Assembly: GCF_025753795.1 (NCBI RefSeq)
Contig: NZ_JAOWPS010000001.1
Coordinates: 620,001 to 684,000 of the forward strand
DNA length: 64,000 bases
Source of the DNA: Mesorhizobium sp. YC-39
GTDB taxonomy: Bacteria; Pseudomonadota; Alphaproteobacteria; Rhizobiales; Rhizobiaceae
Direction: 5' to 3'
Shown: positions 44,566 through 53,194 of the stretch, piece by piece
Position numbering within the stretch: position 1 is the first letter of the stretch
Layout of the letters: every line of letters starts with the position of its first letter
The notes under the pieces: model-generated
What the model was told of the DNA's origin: nothing
The model's database searches: none
The model's input: the letters and a program-made list of their open reading frames with translations, nothing else
Position numbers and translations under genes: made by a program

Positions 44566-44741
44566 GGGTCCCTCTCCCTGCGTATGATCCGCCAATCGGG
44601 AATGGCTTTGTCGACGGGATCGTGCGCCGATTTAAGTTGTGAAGCGCGAGCGGGTGCCAGGCAGGTTTCCGCCTTGGCCGGCCACGCTTCATGCCGGAAT
44701 TCTATGCTTCACGAAAAATACAGTTGGGCCGACGGGCGGAG

Positions 44742-44795
44742 CCGGGCCTCAAGGCCCGGATCCAGTAAGGCGGGTAAGCCGAACGATCGGCTTAC
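44742..44795. other. Two consecutive hairpins at the 3' end of aglE
   Basis: GTAAGCCGA-ACGA-TCGGCTTAC (44774-44795) is a perfect 9-bp stem overlapping the aglE stop codon; CCGGGCC-TCAA-GGCCCGG (44742-44759) is a perfect 7-bp GC stem 15 bases further downstream in the minus direction. Neither is followed by a T run. They probably protect the aglE message or cause partial termination, as with the malE-malF gap of enteric bacteria. Confidence 0.6.
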
Positions 44796-46147
44796 TTGAT
44801 AGCGTCCCAGCTCTTCTGGATGTCGGTCGCGACATCCTGGGCGGACTTGCCGCCGACGAGATCGATCATGCCGGTCCAGAAGGCGCCGGCACCGATCTTG
44901 CCCGGCATCAGATCCGACCCATCGAAGCGGAAGGTCGAGGCGTTGGCCAGGATCTCGCCCTGCTTCTTCAGTGCGTCGCTGGCATAGGCGTCCTTGTTGA
45001 CCGACTTGAGCGGCGTCACGAAGCCACCCTCGGCCATCCAGATCTCGTGGGCGAGCGGCATCTTCAGGAATTCGATGAACGCGCGGGCACTCTTGCTGTC
45101 CTTGGTGATCATGGCCAGCGTGCCGGCGCCGAGAACAGGTGTGCCGAGATCAGGCTTGGAGGCGTAGGGCGGATAGTAGAAGAAGTCGGCGTCCTCGCCG
45201 ACTTTCGTGCCTTCCGGGAAGAAGGTCGGAATGAACGACGCCTGGTGATGCAGATAGCATTTCGGCGGCACCGAGAAGAGGCCCTTCGGGCTGTCGCGGA
45301 AGTCGGTCGCGGCAACCGCCTTGGCGCCGCCATCGACCATCTTGTCGTCGGTAGCGATCTTGCCGAAAATGTCGATGGCGTTGACCACCGCGGGATCGTT
45401 GAACGGGATCTCGTTCTTCACCCATTTGTCGTAGGTCTCGGGCGATTGGGTGCGCAGCATGATGTCTTCGACCCAGTCGGTCGCCGGCCAGCCCGTCGCG
45501 CCGCCGGAACCGAGCCCGATGCACCACGGCGTGCCGCCGTCGGCAATGATCTTCTTTTCAAGCTCGGTGAGCTCCTCCTGCGTCTTCGGGACCTTGTAGC
45601 CGGCTTCCTCGAAATTGTCCGGCGAGTACCAGACCAGTGACTTCACGTCGGCCTTGTAGGGGAAGGCGAAGAAGCCCGGCTTGCCGTCCTTGTCCTTGAA
45701 GGTGCCGAGATCGACCCAGGACTGGCCGGCGCCATAGTTTTCCTTGACCCAGTTGGCGGTGTCGTCGCCAAGCGGCGTCAGCAGGCCCTTCGATGCCAGG
45801 TCCTGGATCAGGCCGGGCTGCGGTAGCACGGCAATGTTCGGCGGGCTGCCGGCCTGCGTGTCGATGACGATCTGCTGTTCGTAATTCTCCGAGGAGGAAT
45901 ATTTGAGATCGACGCCGGTGGCTTCCGAGAAATAGTCGAGAACGCCGCGCACCAGGCCCTCGTCTTCGCCGCGCCATGGCCCGAAGATCGTCAGCGTCTC
46001 GCCCTTGAGGTCGACCTTCTTGAGCTCTTCGTAGTTCGCCCAGTTGAAGCGGGGGTCTTCGCCCGGCTTGAACTTCAGTTCGGCTTGCGCCGGTGCGCCC
46101 AGTGCAAGCGTGGCAAAAGCGGCGCTCAGCAGAAGCATTTTCTTCAT
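44792..46147 (-). CDS. aglE: Alpha-glucoside ABC transporter substrate-binding protein
   Basis: 451 residues starting MKKMLLLSAAFATLALGAPAQA, a signal peptide, after CTGGGAGGAAATACCG. The mature protein is a cluster-B-type sugar binding protein (FGPWRGEDEGLVRGVLDYFS, YKADVKSLVWYSPDNFEEAG, CYLHHQASFIPTFFPEG). It is first in the operon; the frame opening at 46354 would run across the operator and is rejected. It binds sucrose/trehalose/maltose-type sugars in known AglE systems. Confidence 0.93.
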   Translation of the reverse strand: MKKMLLLSAAFATLALGAPAQAELKFKPGEDPRFNWANYEELKKVDLKGETLTIFGPWRGEDEGLVRGVLDYFSEATGVDLKYSSSENYEQQIVIDTQAGSPPNIAVLPQPGLIQDLASKGLLTPLGDDTANWVKENYGAGQSWVDLGTFKDKDGKPGFFAFPYKADVKSLVWYSPDNFEEAGYKVPKTQEELTELEKKIIADGGTPWCIGLGSGGATGWPATDWVEDIMLRTQSPETYDKWVKNEIPFNDPAVVNAIDIFGKIATDDKMVDGGAKAVAATDFRDSPKGLFSVPPKCYLHHQASFIPTFFPEGTKVGEDADFFYYPPYASKPDLGTPVLGAGTLAMITKDSKSARAFIEFLKMPLAHEIWMAEGGFVTPLKSVNKDAYASDALKKQGEILANASTFRFDGSDLMPGKIGAGAFWTGMIDLVGGKSAQDVATDIQKSWDAIK

Positions 46148-46258
46148 CGGTATTTCCTCCCAGTGGTGACAGACACCGGACGAAACCTCCATTCCGCCCG
46201 CCGGCGCTGCAGGACTGTGACTCAGTCGGGAGGGAACCGCAACCTTCCGCAAAGTCTT

Positions 46259-46272
46259 CCAAAGCGCTTTGG
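46259..46272. promoter_or_regulatory. AglR-type LacI operator, aglE side
   Basis: Perfect 14-bp palindrome CCAAAGCGCTTTGG, 112 bases upstream of aglE. The core AAAGCGCTTT with a central CG is typical of LacI-family operators and recurs on the aglR side. AglR encoded next door is the obvious binder. Confidence 0.7.
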
Positions 46273-46481
46273 CTTTCATGATCACGCCATTTAATTGACC
46301 AGGAGTCAAGAGGGTTGGCAGCCTAATCGATTTAGTTTTCACAGTGAAGAGCACAAAATGTGCGCTGCAGCATGCTTTTTTGGCGGTGCAGCAGCAATTT
46401 TTGCTGCAACTGGTGCCAACACTGCCTATGGTTGTCGGATGCCGGCTCCGCCGCTTTTATTGCAGGCGGAATTCAAAATTG

Positions 46482-46491
46482 AAAGCGCTTT
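46482..46491. promoter_or_regulatory. AglR-type LacI operator, aglR side
   Basis: AAAGCGCTTT, 19 bases before the aglR start codon, identical in its core to the site at 46259-46272; flanks are TG and GA. It would give autoregulation. Between the two sites (46273-46481) lies the divergent promoter region, including the inverted repeat GCAGCAA-TTT-TTGCTGC near 46388. No gene was seen in this 362-base gap. Confidence 0.65.
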
Positions 46492-46509
46492 GAGGCATGG
46501 AGGCCTCCC

Positions 46510-47532
46510 GTGAACCTCAAACAGCTCTCCCACATGCTGTCGCTTTCGCAGACCACGGTGAGCCGCGCGCTGAACGGCTACCCCGAGGTCAACGAGGAAA
46601 CGCGTCGCCGGGTGATGGACGCCGCCAAGCGCCATGGCTACCGCCCCAATCCGAGCGCGCGCCGGCTGGCGACCGGCAAGACCGGGATGATCGGCTATGT
46701 CTTGCCGACCGGAACCAGCGTCGACATCGATCCGCATTTCGTCGAATTCCTGTCCGGCCTTGGCGACTATGCCCGTTCGCACGAGCTCGACCTGGTGCTG
46801 TCGCCGGCCGACGCCGATGACCAGGAGACCACCTACCGGCGCATCGTCGCCAACCGGCAGGTCGACGCCGTCTACATCTCCTCGCCGCGGCCAGCCGACC
46901 GGCGGGTGGCGCTGGTCAATACGCTGGGCATTCCCTTCATCGTCCATGGCCGCAGCGAAGGCTTCGATTTCGACTACCCCTTCACCGACATCGACAATGA
47001 GGGCGCCTTCCATGAGGCGGCCCGGCTGCTGGTCCAGCTCGGCCACCGCCGGCTGGCGCTGATCAACGGCGACGACCGCGAGACCTTCGCCATCCATCGC
47101 GAGCGCGGCGTGCGCCGGGCACTTGCCGCCAGTGGTCTGACGCTCGGCGAACGTCATGTCTGCTCCCTCGTCATGACCGAGGAGAACGGCTACCGCGCGA
47201 CCAGACGCCTGCTCGAGCAGAGCGATGCGCCGACGGCGATCGCCTGCTCCAGCCTGATCATGGCGCTCGGCGTCGTGCGCGCGGTGCGCGACCTCGGCCT
47301 GACCATTCCGGGCGACCTGTCGCTGATCGCCCATGACGACGTCTTCCCCTGGCTGAAGCCGGAGAATTTTTCCGTGCCGCTGTCGACGACCCGCTCGTCG
47401 ATCCGCCTGGCCGGCGCGCGCGTCGCCGAACGCCTGGCGGCGCGGATATCGGGCCTGGAAGAGGGAGCGCGCGGCGAAGTCTGGCCGGTCGACCTGGTGG
47501 TCAGGGGATCGGTCGCCGGCGCGCCGGGCTAG
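46510..47532 (+). CDS. aglR: LacI-family repressor of the agl operon
   Basis: 340 residues with an N-terminal LacI HTH (LKQLSHMLSLSQTTVSRALN, then EVNEETRRRVMDAAKRHGY) and a ribose-binding-like sensor domain (RQVDAVYISSPRPADRRVAL, CSSLIMALGVVRAVRDLG, LIAHDDVFPWL). The GTG at 46510 follows GGAGGCC. It is divergent from aglEFGAK and should repress it in the absence of alpha-glucosides via the AAAGCGCTTT sites. Confidence 0.92.
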   Translation: MNLKQLSHMLSLSQTTVSRALNGYPEVNEETRRRVMDAAKRHGYRPNPSARRLATGKTGMIGYVLPTGTSVDIDPHFVEFLSGLGDYARSHELDLVLSPADADDQETTYRRIVANRQVDAVYISSPRPADRRVALVNTLGIPFIVHGRSEGFDFDYPFTDIDNEGAFHEAARLLVQLGHRRLALINGDDRETFAIHRERGVRRALAASGLTLGERHVCSLVMTEENGYRATRRLLEQSDAPTAIACSSLIMALGVVRAVRDLGLTIPGDLSLIAHDDVFPWLKPENFSVPLSTTRSSIRLAGARVAERLAARISGLEEGARGEVWPVDLVVRGSVAGAPG

Positions 47533-47552
47533 GACCTCCTTCCCCCGATCGT

Positions 47553-47708
47553 TTAGCGGCGCATGCGGCGAACAACAGTTACGGCCACAACCGCAAAAAT
47601 CAAGGCAAGCGTAAACCACGGCGCAATATCGAACAGTATTCGAAGGCCACCCCACATCTGCGTCCGGACCTTTGATTTGATCAACAACTTAGAGAATCGG
47701 CTGTCCAC
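47553..47708 (-). CDS. Possible 51-residue single-pass membrane protein
   Basis: A frame I read directly from the sequence: GTG start at 47708, TAA at 47553. It translates to VDSRFSKLLIKSKVRTQMWG, then a hydrophobic segment (FDIAPWFTLALIFAVVAVTVV) and a basic end RRMRR. The hydrophobic segment flanked by basic residues looks like a real small inner-membrane protein. Against it: no clear ribosome site before the GTG, and an inner ATG at 47657 would leave only 34 residues. It lies just downstream of the S8 protease gene on the same strand. Confidence 0.4.
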   Translation of the reverse strand: MDSRFSKLLIKSKVRTQMWGGLRILFDIAPWFTLALIFAVVAVTVVRRMRR

Positions 47709-47742
47709 TTGACACGCATAAAAGCAGAAGTTTCAACCAGGC

Positions 47743-49191
47743 TTATTCCTTGGCCGCCTCAGCCGCCTTGATGTCCAGCAGCCCATAACCGAAATCGTTG
47801 TCGCGACCCTTGGGGCCGAGATCCTTGGCGGTGTCGGCCAGCGCCTTCTCGATCTCGTCGGCGGAACGGTCGGGCGCGGCATGGAAGAGATTGGCGATCG
47901 CGCCGGTCACGATCGCAGCAGCAAATGAGGTGCCGGTGACCACATCCGAGCCGGCGCCGCTCGGCGCTACCATTTCGACGCCGGGGGCGGAGAGGAAGAC
48001 ATAGGCGCCCCGATTGGCCTGCGGCATCAGCCCGTTCCTGGCATCGGTGGCGGTCACCGCGATGACGCCGTCGAAGGCGGCCGGATAGCCATAGGGTGCC
48101 TTCGGCCCGTTATTCCCCGCGGCGGCTACCAGCACGATGCCGAGCGCCCTTGCGTTGCGGCAGGCGATGCCGAGAAGGTCGTTCTTGGGTCCGACAAAGC
48201 TCATATTGATGATGCGGACATCTTGGCCTGCCGCCCAGTCCAGCGCCGACAGGATGACGTCCATGGTCGACTTGCCATCCTCGAAAGCGCGGGCGTGGTA
48301 GATCTTGGCACCCGGCGCCATGCCCTTCAGCGCGCCGACCCCGGCGATCAGCCCGTCGATTGAGGTACCATGATCGCGCTTTTCGATCGGCACGTTGGGC
48401 ATGGCGTCGAACTGGTCGGCGATGACGCCGGACAGCGCCGGATTGGTGTCGTCGATGCCGGTGTCGATAACGGCGATGCGCACATTCTCGCCGCTGGCTT
48501 CTTTCTCATCGAGCGCGATGCGCTCGAAGGCATAGTTGACGATGGTGGCGGCCTGCTGCAGCGAATAGACATGGTTGGGCTCTCGCCGCAAGGTGCGGCC
48601 GTCGGCGGCAAGCTGCGCCAGCACGACACCGACCGGTCTTCCGTCGGGAATGCCGAAGCGCACCAGCGTGGTGCCGAGCAGTCGCGACTGGCGTTCGGAG
48701 CGCACTTCGAGGCCGAAGGAGGCGGCGATCTGCTGGACGGCGCCGGCATCGCCATCGACCGTCACCAGCACCTCGTCAGGTACGAAATCGCCGATGACGG
48801 CGCGTGGTGGCTCAGTCGCGACCAGATCGGTCGGCGAAACGATCGGACCGCCCGGCGCGGCCACTTGCACCGCTTGCGCATCGGTGGGCTGGACTGGCGG
48901 CGGCAGCGCGCCGCTGGCCGGGTCGCGGCGCGGATCGGGGGTCGGCAAGGGAGTACCTCCCGCCGGATTGGGGAATAGATCGACGATCAGCGCAGGAAGA
49001 AAGACTGCGCCTGTCGCGGTGGTATCTGCACCGGGCTTGCCAGTACCGTCCTTGGCGCAGTCGGCGCCGGCCGCCCGCTCGAGACAGTCGGGTTTCGTCG
49101 GCGGCGGGTTCGTGTTCTGCGCAAAAACAGGCGTGGCGGCGATCGCCGCCGCAAGGATTGCCGCAAATCGAATGACCGCCTCAGCTGCCAC
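47743..49191 (-). CDS. Secreted S8 (subtilisin-like) serine protease
   Basis: 482 residues with a signal peptide (IRFAAILAAAIAATPVFAQ), a Pro-rich N-terminal stretch, a prodomain-like region (DEVLVTVDGDAGAVQQIAAS...) and a subtilisin domain with the full triad Asp243 (IAVIDTGI), His274 (RDHGTSIDG) and Ser422 (GTSFAAAI), plus Asn in AAAGNNGP for the oxyanion hole. The GTG start at 49191 overlaps the anti-sigma stop by 11 bases, so it is translated with the sigma/anti-sigma pair. It may be an output or a signal-processing part of that system. Confidence 0.92.
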   Translation of the reverse strand: MAAEAVIRFAAILAAAIAATPVFAQNTNPPPTKPDCLERAAGADCAKDGTGKPGADTTATGAVFLPALIVDLFPNPAGGTPLPTPDPRRDPASGALPPPVQPTDAQAVQVAAPGGPIVSPTDLVATEPPRAVIGDFVPDEVLVTVDGDAGAVQQIAASFGLEVRSERQSRLLGTTLVRFGIPDGRPVGVVLAQLAADGRTLRREPNHVYSLQQAATIVNYAFERIALDEKEASGENVRIAVIDTGIDDTNPALSGVIADQFDAMPNVPIEKRDHGTSIDGLIAGVGALKGMAPGAKIYHARAFEDGKSTMDVILSALDWAAGQDVRIINMSFVGPKNDLLGIACRNARALGIVLVAAAGNNGPKAPYGYPAAFDGVIAVTATDARNGLMPQANRGAYVFLSAPGVEMVAPSGAGSDVVTGTSFAAAIVTGAIANLFHAAPDRSADEIEKALADTAKDLGPKGRDNDFGYGLLDIKAAEAAKE

Positions 49192-49849
49192 TGGCCGGTT
49201 TCCTTCCCTCGATCACAGCATCCGCGAAAGGCTGGGCGGCAATAAGGCCGAGCACCTTGCCATAGTCGGCGGCGGTCGTGGCCGGGATGGCGACGCGGAA
49301 GACGCCGTCCGCGGTCGGCCCGCCTGATATTTTCAGCTCGTTCTGGCCGAGAAAGGCCGAGATGTCGGACATTTTCGCGTCCGGCTTGAACTTGACCAGC
49401 GCGAACGGCATTTTCGCCAGATCGTCTTGCGCGCCGGCGATCTCGAAATCGCTGCCCTTGCCGCCGGGCTGCACAAGCGATTGCACCATGACCAAAGCAA
49501 GCAGAGCCGCCGCCGCAGCCCAGGCGACGCCGGCGGGCACCGCCATGAAGCGGGCCCACAACTGGGCGAGGAAAGACGATGAGGCTGGCTGGCGCGCCGG
49601 CCCGGCCTCGGCATCCAGTGTCTTGGCGAAGCGGCTCAGCGCATCGGCCGGCGGGCGGATCGCCTCATTGGCGGCGGCGGTGCTGGAGAATTCGGCTTCC
49701 GCCTCGCCCAGTGCTGCAAGTGCTGCCGGATCGCTCGCCAGCCATTCCTCGACGGCTTCGAGCTCCGAGCCTTCCAGCGAGCCGTTCAGGTAGAACGGCA
49801 GCAGCGTTTCCATCTCGTCGCGGCGCGACATCTTTTCAGCGGCGCTCAT
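49181..49849 (-). CDS. Anti-sigma factor with one membrane segment
   Basis: 222 residues. The cytoplasmic N-terminus (LLPFYLNGSLEGSELEAVEEWLASD) matches the anti-sigma helical domain but lacks the HxxxCxxC zinc motif. A single membrane helix follows (VPAGVAWAAAAALLALVMVQ), then a periplasmic domain of about 90 residues (FKPDAKMSDISAFLGQNELK) of unknown fold. The ATG overlaps the sigma gene stop (ATGA). It should hold the ECF factor inactive at the membrane. Confidence 0.87.
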   Translation of the reverse strand: MSAAEKMSRRDEMETLLPFYLNGSLEGSELEAVEEWLASDPAALAALGEAEAEFSSTAAANEAIRPPADALSRFAKTLDAEAGPARQPASSSFLAQLWARFMAVPAGVAWAAAAALLALVMVQSLVQPGGKGSDFEIAGAQDDLAKMPFALVKFKPDAKMSDISAFLGQNELKISGGPTADGVFRVAIPATTAADYGKVLGLIAAQPFADAVIEGRKPASGS

Positions 49850-50472
49850 GGCCACCCCCTGTCGTAACCGGCGGCCTTCAAGGCTTCGCCGAGTTTCTTG
49901 CGGGCATAGAACATTCGGGTCTTGACGGTGGCTACCGGAATGCCGAGCACCTCGCCGATCTCGGCCACCGACTGTCCGTGGTAGTAGGCGAGGTCGATCA
50001 CCGTGCGGTGTTCTTCCGGCAAGGCATCGACGAAGCTTCGCAAGGCGGCGCCCTTGTCTTGCTTCATGGTGACGACTTCCGGCGTATCGGCGCTATCCGG
50101 CACCTGGGCCGCGTCATCGTCGTCGATCCAGGCCTCCTTCTTCTTGCGCAGGACCGACAGCGCCTTGAAGCGCGCAATGCCGAGCAGCCATGTCGAGACT
50201 TCCGAGCGCCCCTCGAAGCCGGGCGCCTGGCGCCAGAGTTCGAGAAAGACCTCGTTCGCGATGTCGTCGGCCATCATTTCCGATCCCGTCTGGCGCACCA
50301 CGAAGCGGTAGACCCGCGCGTGGTGGCGCATGAACAGGAGCCGCACGGCGGCACGGTCGCCCTTCGCGACCCGGTCGACAAGCACGCGATCGGTCTCCGT
50401 CGCTGCCGTCATGGCCGGTCGAGCCGCCTGGCTCCTGCTTGCTTTGTCGCCGATCGGTCCAAAAAGGTTCAT
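49846..50472 (-). CDS. ECF-type RNA polymerase sigma factor
   Basis: 208 residues: region 2 (LFMRHHARVYRFVVRQTGS, MADDIANEVFLELWRQAPGF) and region 4 with the HTH (AYYHGQSVAEIGEVLGIPVATVKTRMFYARKKL). The start is ambiguous between ATG 50472 and ATG 50412. It is followed without a gap by its anti-sigma and the S8 protease, a three-gene unit. The inducing signal is unknown. Confidence 0.93.
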   Translation of the reverse strand: MNLFGPIGDKASRSQAARPAMTAATETDRVLVDRVAKGDRAAVRLLFMRHHARVYRFVVRQTGSEMMADDIANEVFLELWRQAPGFEGRSEVSTWLLGIARFKALSVLRKKKEAWIDDDDAAQVPDSADTPEVVTMKQDKGAALRSFVDALPEEHRTVIDLAYYHGQSVAEIGEVLGIPVATVKTRMFYARKKLGEALKAAGYDRGWP

Positions 50473-50672
50473 CCTCCGCCAAGGAATTTTCGAAAGCTAA
50501 CCGAAGAGCGGAGGCGTTGCCAGAGTGTACCGTTCTCCCCGTTTTTAGGGGGATCACGGATGGCGCGCGTCAGCAGTGCAGGAATTCCCGACAGTTTTGT
50601 AACTCACCGGTCCGCCGCCGGGCGAATAAGGTCCCGCTCGCAACCACAACCCGGCCTGAAGGAGTGAGTGTC

Positions 50673-51119
50673 ATGGCCAGCAACAGCTTTACAACAGCGA
50701 TTCTCGTGGATCAGCCGCCAATGGCGGCGTTCGACGCGATCAATCGTCCACGCAACTGGTGGGGTAAGGAGATCGAGGGTCGTACCGACCGTCTGGGCGA
50801 GGAATGGACCTATCGCTACAAGGACATGCACGTCAGCAAGCAGAGGACGACGGAGTTCGTGCCGGGTCGAAGAGTCGTCTGGCACGTCATCGACGCCCAG
50901 ATGAATTTCCTCAAGGACAAGAGCGAATGGAAGAATACGGACCTGATTTTCGACATCGCCAGGAAGGGTGACAAGACCGAAATCCGGTTCACCCATGCTG
51001 GCCTCGTTCCCGAGGTCGAGTGTTTCGACGTCTGCACGAATGCCTGGACCGGCCTGATTGCCGACAGCCTCAAGGGATTGATCGAGAGCGAGCAAGGGCT
51101 TCCTGACACCGTGGAATGA
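50673..51119 (+). CDS. SRPBCC-family (AHSA1-like) protein
   Basis: 148 residues of the START/Bet v1 fold: FTTAILVDQPPMAAFDAINR, NWWGKEIEGRTDRLGEEWTYRY and FTHAGLVPEVECFDVCTNAW. The ATG follows GAAGGAGTGAGTGTC. Members bind hydrophobic ligands or act as small cyclases; no reaction can be given. Monocistronic or co-transcribed with the dehydrogenase 84 bases downstream. Confidence 0.87.
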   Translation: MASNSFTTAILVDQPPMAAFDAINRPRNWWGKEIEGRTDRLGEEWTYRYKDMHVSKQRTTEFVPGRRVVWHVIDAQMNFLKDKSEWKNTDLIFDIARKGDKTEIRFTHAGLVPEVECFDVCTNAWTGLIADSLKGLIESEQGLPDTVE

Positions 51120-51203
51120 GTTCATGCCCATTGGCCTTTGACACAAATTCGGCGATCCCGAAGCGACCGTGCATGAGCCTTGCACGGTTGGAAGGAGTTC
51201 CTC

Positions 51204-52208
51204 ATGAGACTGATTAGGCTGAAAGCGCCGGGAGGCTTGGAAAATCTCAAGCTGGTCGAGGAAGATTGTCCGCAACCAGGGCCGGGTGAGTTGCTGGTCA
51301 GGATCCGGGCGTGTTCGTTGAATTTCCACGACAGCATGGTGGCGCTGGGGACGAAACCCTCCGCCGATGGCCGTATCCCGCTGTCCGATGGCGCCGGGGA
51401 GGTGATTGCGGTCGCAGATGATGTCCACGAGTTCAAGGTCGGGGATGCCGTCGTCAGCACATATTGGCCCGATTGGCTGGCCGGCGATCCGACGCCGGCC
51501 AACAAGAAGGGTGAATTGGGAGATGATGTCGACGGCTATGCCCGCGAATATGTGTGCATGCCCTCGCATGCCTTCACAAAGGCGCCAGCAGGCTTCACGC
51601 ATGGGGAGGCGGCAACGCTTACCTGTGCCGGGGTCACCGCCTGGAGAGCCCTCATGGTATGCGGCCAGGTGAAATCAGGAGATACGGTGCTGGTGCTTGG
51701 CACGGGCAGTGTATCGCTGTTTGCGCTGCAATTCGCAAAAATTTCCGGCGCTCGAATTATCGCCACCTCTTCATCGCAGGAGAAGCTGGAAAGGCTCAAG
51801 CAGCTTGGAGCCGACATTGTCATCAATTACAGGGCAGTGCCGGATTGGGGCCAGAAGGCAAGGGAGCTGACGGACGGACGCGGCGTCGACCACGTCATCG
51901 AGGTTGGCGGGCCGGGCACGTTGGCGCAGTCGATAACAGCTTGCAGGATGGGCGGCCACATCGCCCTGATCGGCGTCTTGACGGGTTTTGCCGGACAAGT
52001 GTCGATCCCAGCCCTCTTTTCCAATCAGATCAGGATCAGCGGTATCTCCATCGGTAGCAGGACAGACCAGGAGGACATGATTCGGGCGATAGAGGCCAAT
52101 CGTTTGAAGCCTGTTGTCGACCGCACTTTTCCGCTGCAGGAAATCGCCGATGCCTTCAGCTATTACGAATCCCAAAAGCACTTCGGCAAGGTTTGCGTCG
52201 ACCTTTGA
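51204..52208 (+). CDS. Medium-chain dehydrogenase/reductase, quinone-oxidoreductase-like
   Basis: 334 residues from the ATG at 51204 (GAAGGAGTTCCTC). MDR core: SLNFHDSMVALGTKP in place of the CGxD zinc motif, AATLTCAGVTAWRAL, and the cofactor loop VLVLGTGSVSLFALQFAK. The usual catalytic zinc ligands are not visible, so it is closer to NADPH:quinone-type reductases than to true alcohol dehydrogenases. Substrate unknown. Confidence 0.88.
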   Translation: MRLIRLKAPGGLENLKLVEEDCPQPGPGELLVRIRACSLNFHDSMVALGTKPSADGRIPLSDGAGEVIAVADDVHEFKVGDAVVSTYWPDWLAGDPTPANKKGELGDDVDGYAREYVCMPSHAFTKAPAGFTHGEAATLTCAGVTAWRALMVCGQVKSGDTVLVLGTGSVSLFALQFAKISGARIIATSSSQEKLERLKQLGADIVINYRAVPDWGQKARELTDGRGVDHVIEVGGPGTLAQSITACRMGGHIALIGVLTGFAGQVSIPALFSNQIRISGISIGSRTDQEDMIRAIEANRLKPVVDRTFPLQEIADAFSYYESQKHFGKVCVDL

Positions 52209-52262
52209 TAAGCCATATGCGCGTCGCCGGGCGCCTGCAGGAGAGAATGCAAGCAGCCCCGA

Positions 52263-53114
52263 TCAGTCGAGAAACGGCTTGGCCTTCATCGTTGCCGGCA
52301 CCGGCACGCCGAGACGCTTCAGCACTGCCGGCGCCAGCTGCAATTGGTCGAGCAGCGTACCGGCTTCCGGCCCTTTGCCGGCTCCGAAATAATACAGGGC
52401 AAAATCCTGCATCTCATCGTCATGGCCGCCATGGTGGCCACGATCCGTCTGGCCGTGATCGGCGGTGACGATCACTTCATAGCCGGCTGCTCGCCAGCCC
52501 GGCAGGAAGGCGGCCAGCATGCCGTCCATCGCATAGCAGGCGTGATCCATCTCGTGGCAATCATGGCCGAAGCGGTGGCCCATGGAGTCCAGCGTGCAGG
52601 TGTGCAGGATGCCGTAGTCGATGCCGTGGCGCCTGGTCAGCATAGTCAGCGTCGCGAACAGGTCGACGTCGCTCGGCGTCATCTGGTTGCGCAGATTGTA
52701 GCCGGTCATGGTGTGAAAGCGGCCATGCGTGATCGGCCCACCCGGCTCTTCGAACTCCATGTCTTCGACCAGGTCGAACGGAAAGGCCCGGAAGAATTCC
52801 GACCAGTAGGAATGGGTGACAGCGCCGGTCTTGCCGCCGGCCTTGACGACTTCTGAAAAGATATCCGGCTGTTCGACGCGAAACCGGTTCTCATTGGACA
52901 GAATGCCGTGCACTTGCGGCGCAACTCCGGTGTGGATCGAGGCATAGCAGCAGGCCGAGGTCGACGGCAGCACCGAACGCATCTTCCACACGCGCGCCTC
53001 GCCCGATTGAACCCAGCCTTCGAGATTGCCCATCAGTCGTCGCCAGTTCCGATAGGGCACGCCGTCAAGGATGATGAGCAGGAGTTTGGTCTCAAGCGCC
53101 ACGGGCTGCTCCAT
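52263..53114 (-). CDS. Alkaline-phosphatase-superfamily phosphodiesterase/nucleotide pyrophosphatase
   Basis: 283 residues: LLIILDGVPYRNW (first metal Asp), LPSTSACCYASIHTG (nucleophile Ser/Thr region), CTLDSMGHRFGHD and VIVTADHGQTDRGHHGGHD (remaining metal ligands). This is the type I phosphodiesterase/nucleotide pyrophosphatase pattern. No signal peptide, so cytoplasmic. It is 80 bases downstream of the peptide-type ABC operon on the same strand and may be co-transcribed with it. Confidence 0.87.
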   Translation of the reverse strand: MEQPVALETKLLLIILDGVPYRNWRRLMGNLEGWVQSGEARVWKMRSVLPSTSACCYASIHTGVAPQVHGILSNENRFRVEQPDIFSEVVKAGGKTGAVTHSYWSEFFRAFPFDLVEDMEFEEPGGPITHGRFHTMTGYNLRNQMTPSDVDLFATLTMLTRRHGIDYGILHTCTLDSMGHRFGHDCHEMDHACYAMDGMLAAFLPGWRAAGYEVIVTADHGQTDRGHHGGHDDEMQDFALYYFGAGKGPEAGTLLDQLQLAPAVLKRLGVPVPATMKAKPFLD

Positions 53115-53194
53115 GCGATCTTGCAGAGATCAGTGCCTGGGAGCAGGCCGATCCGGCAGCCCCAAACGTGATGAGAGAAAAGGAGGCCGCCGCC

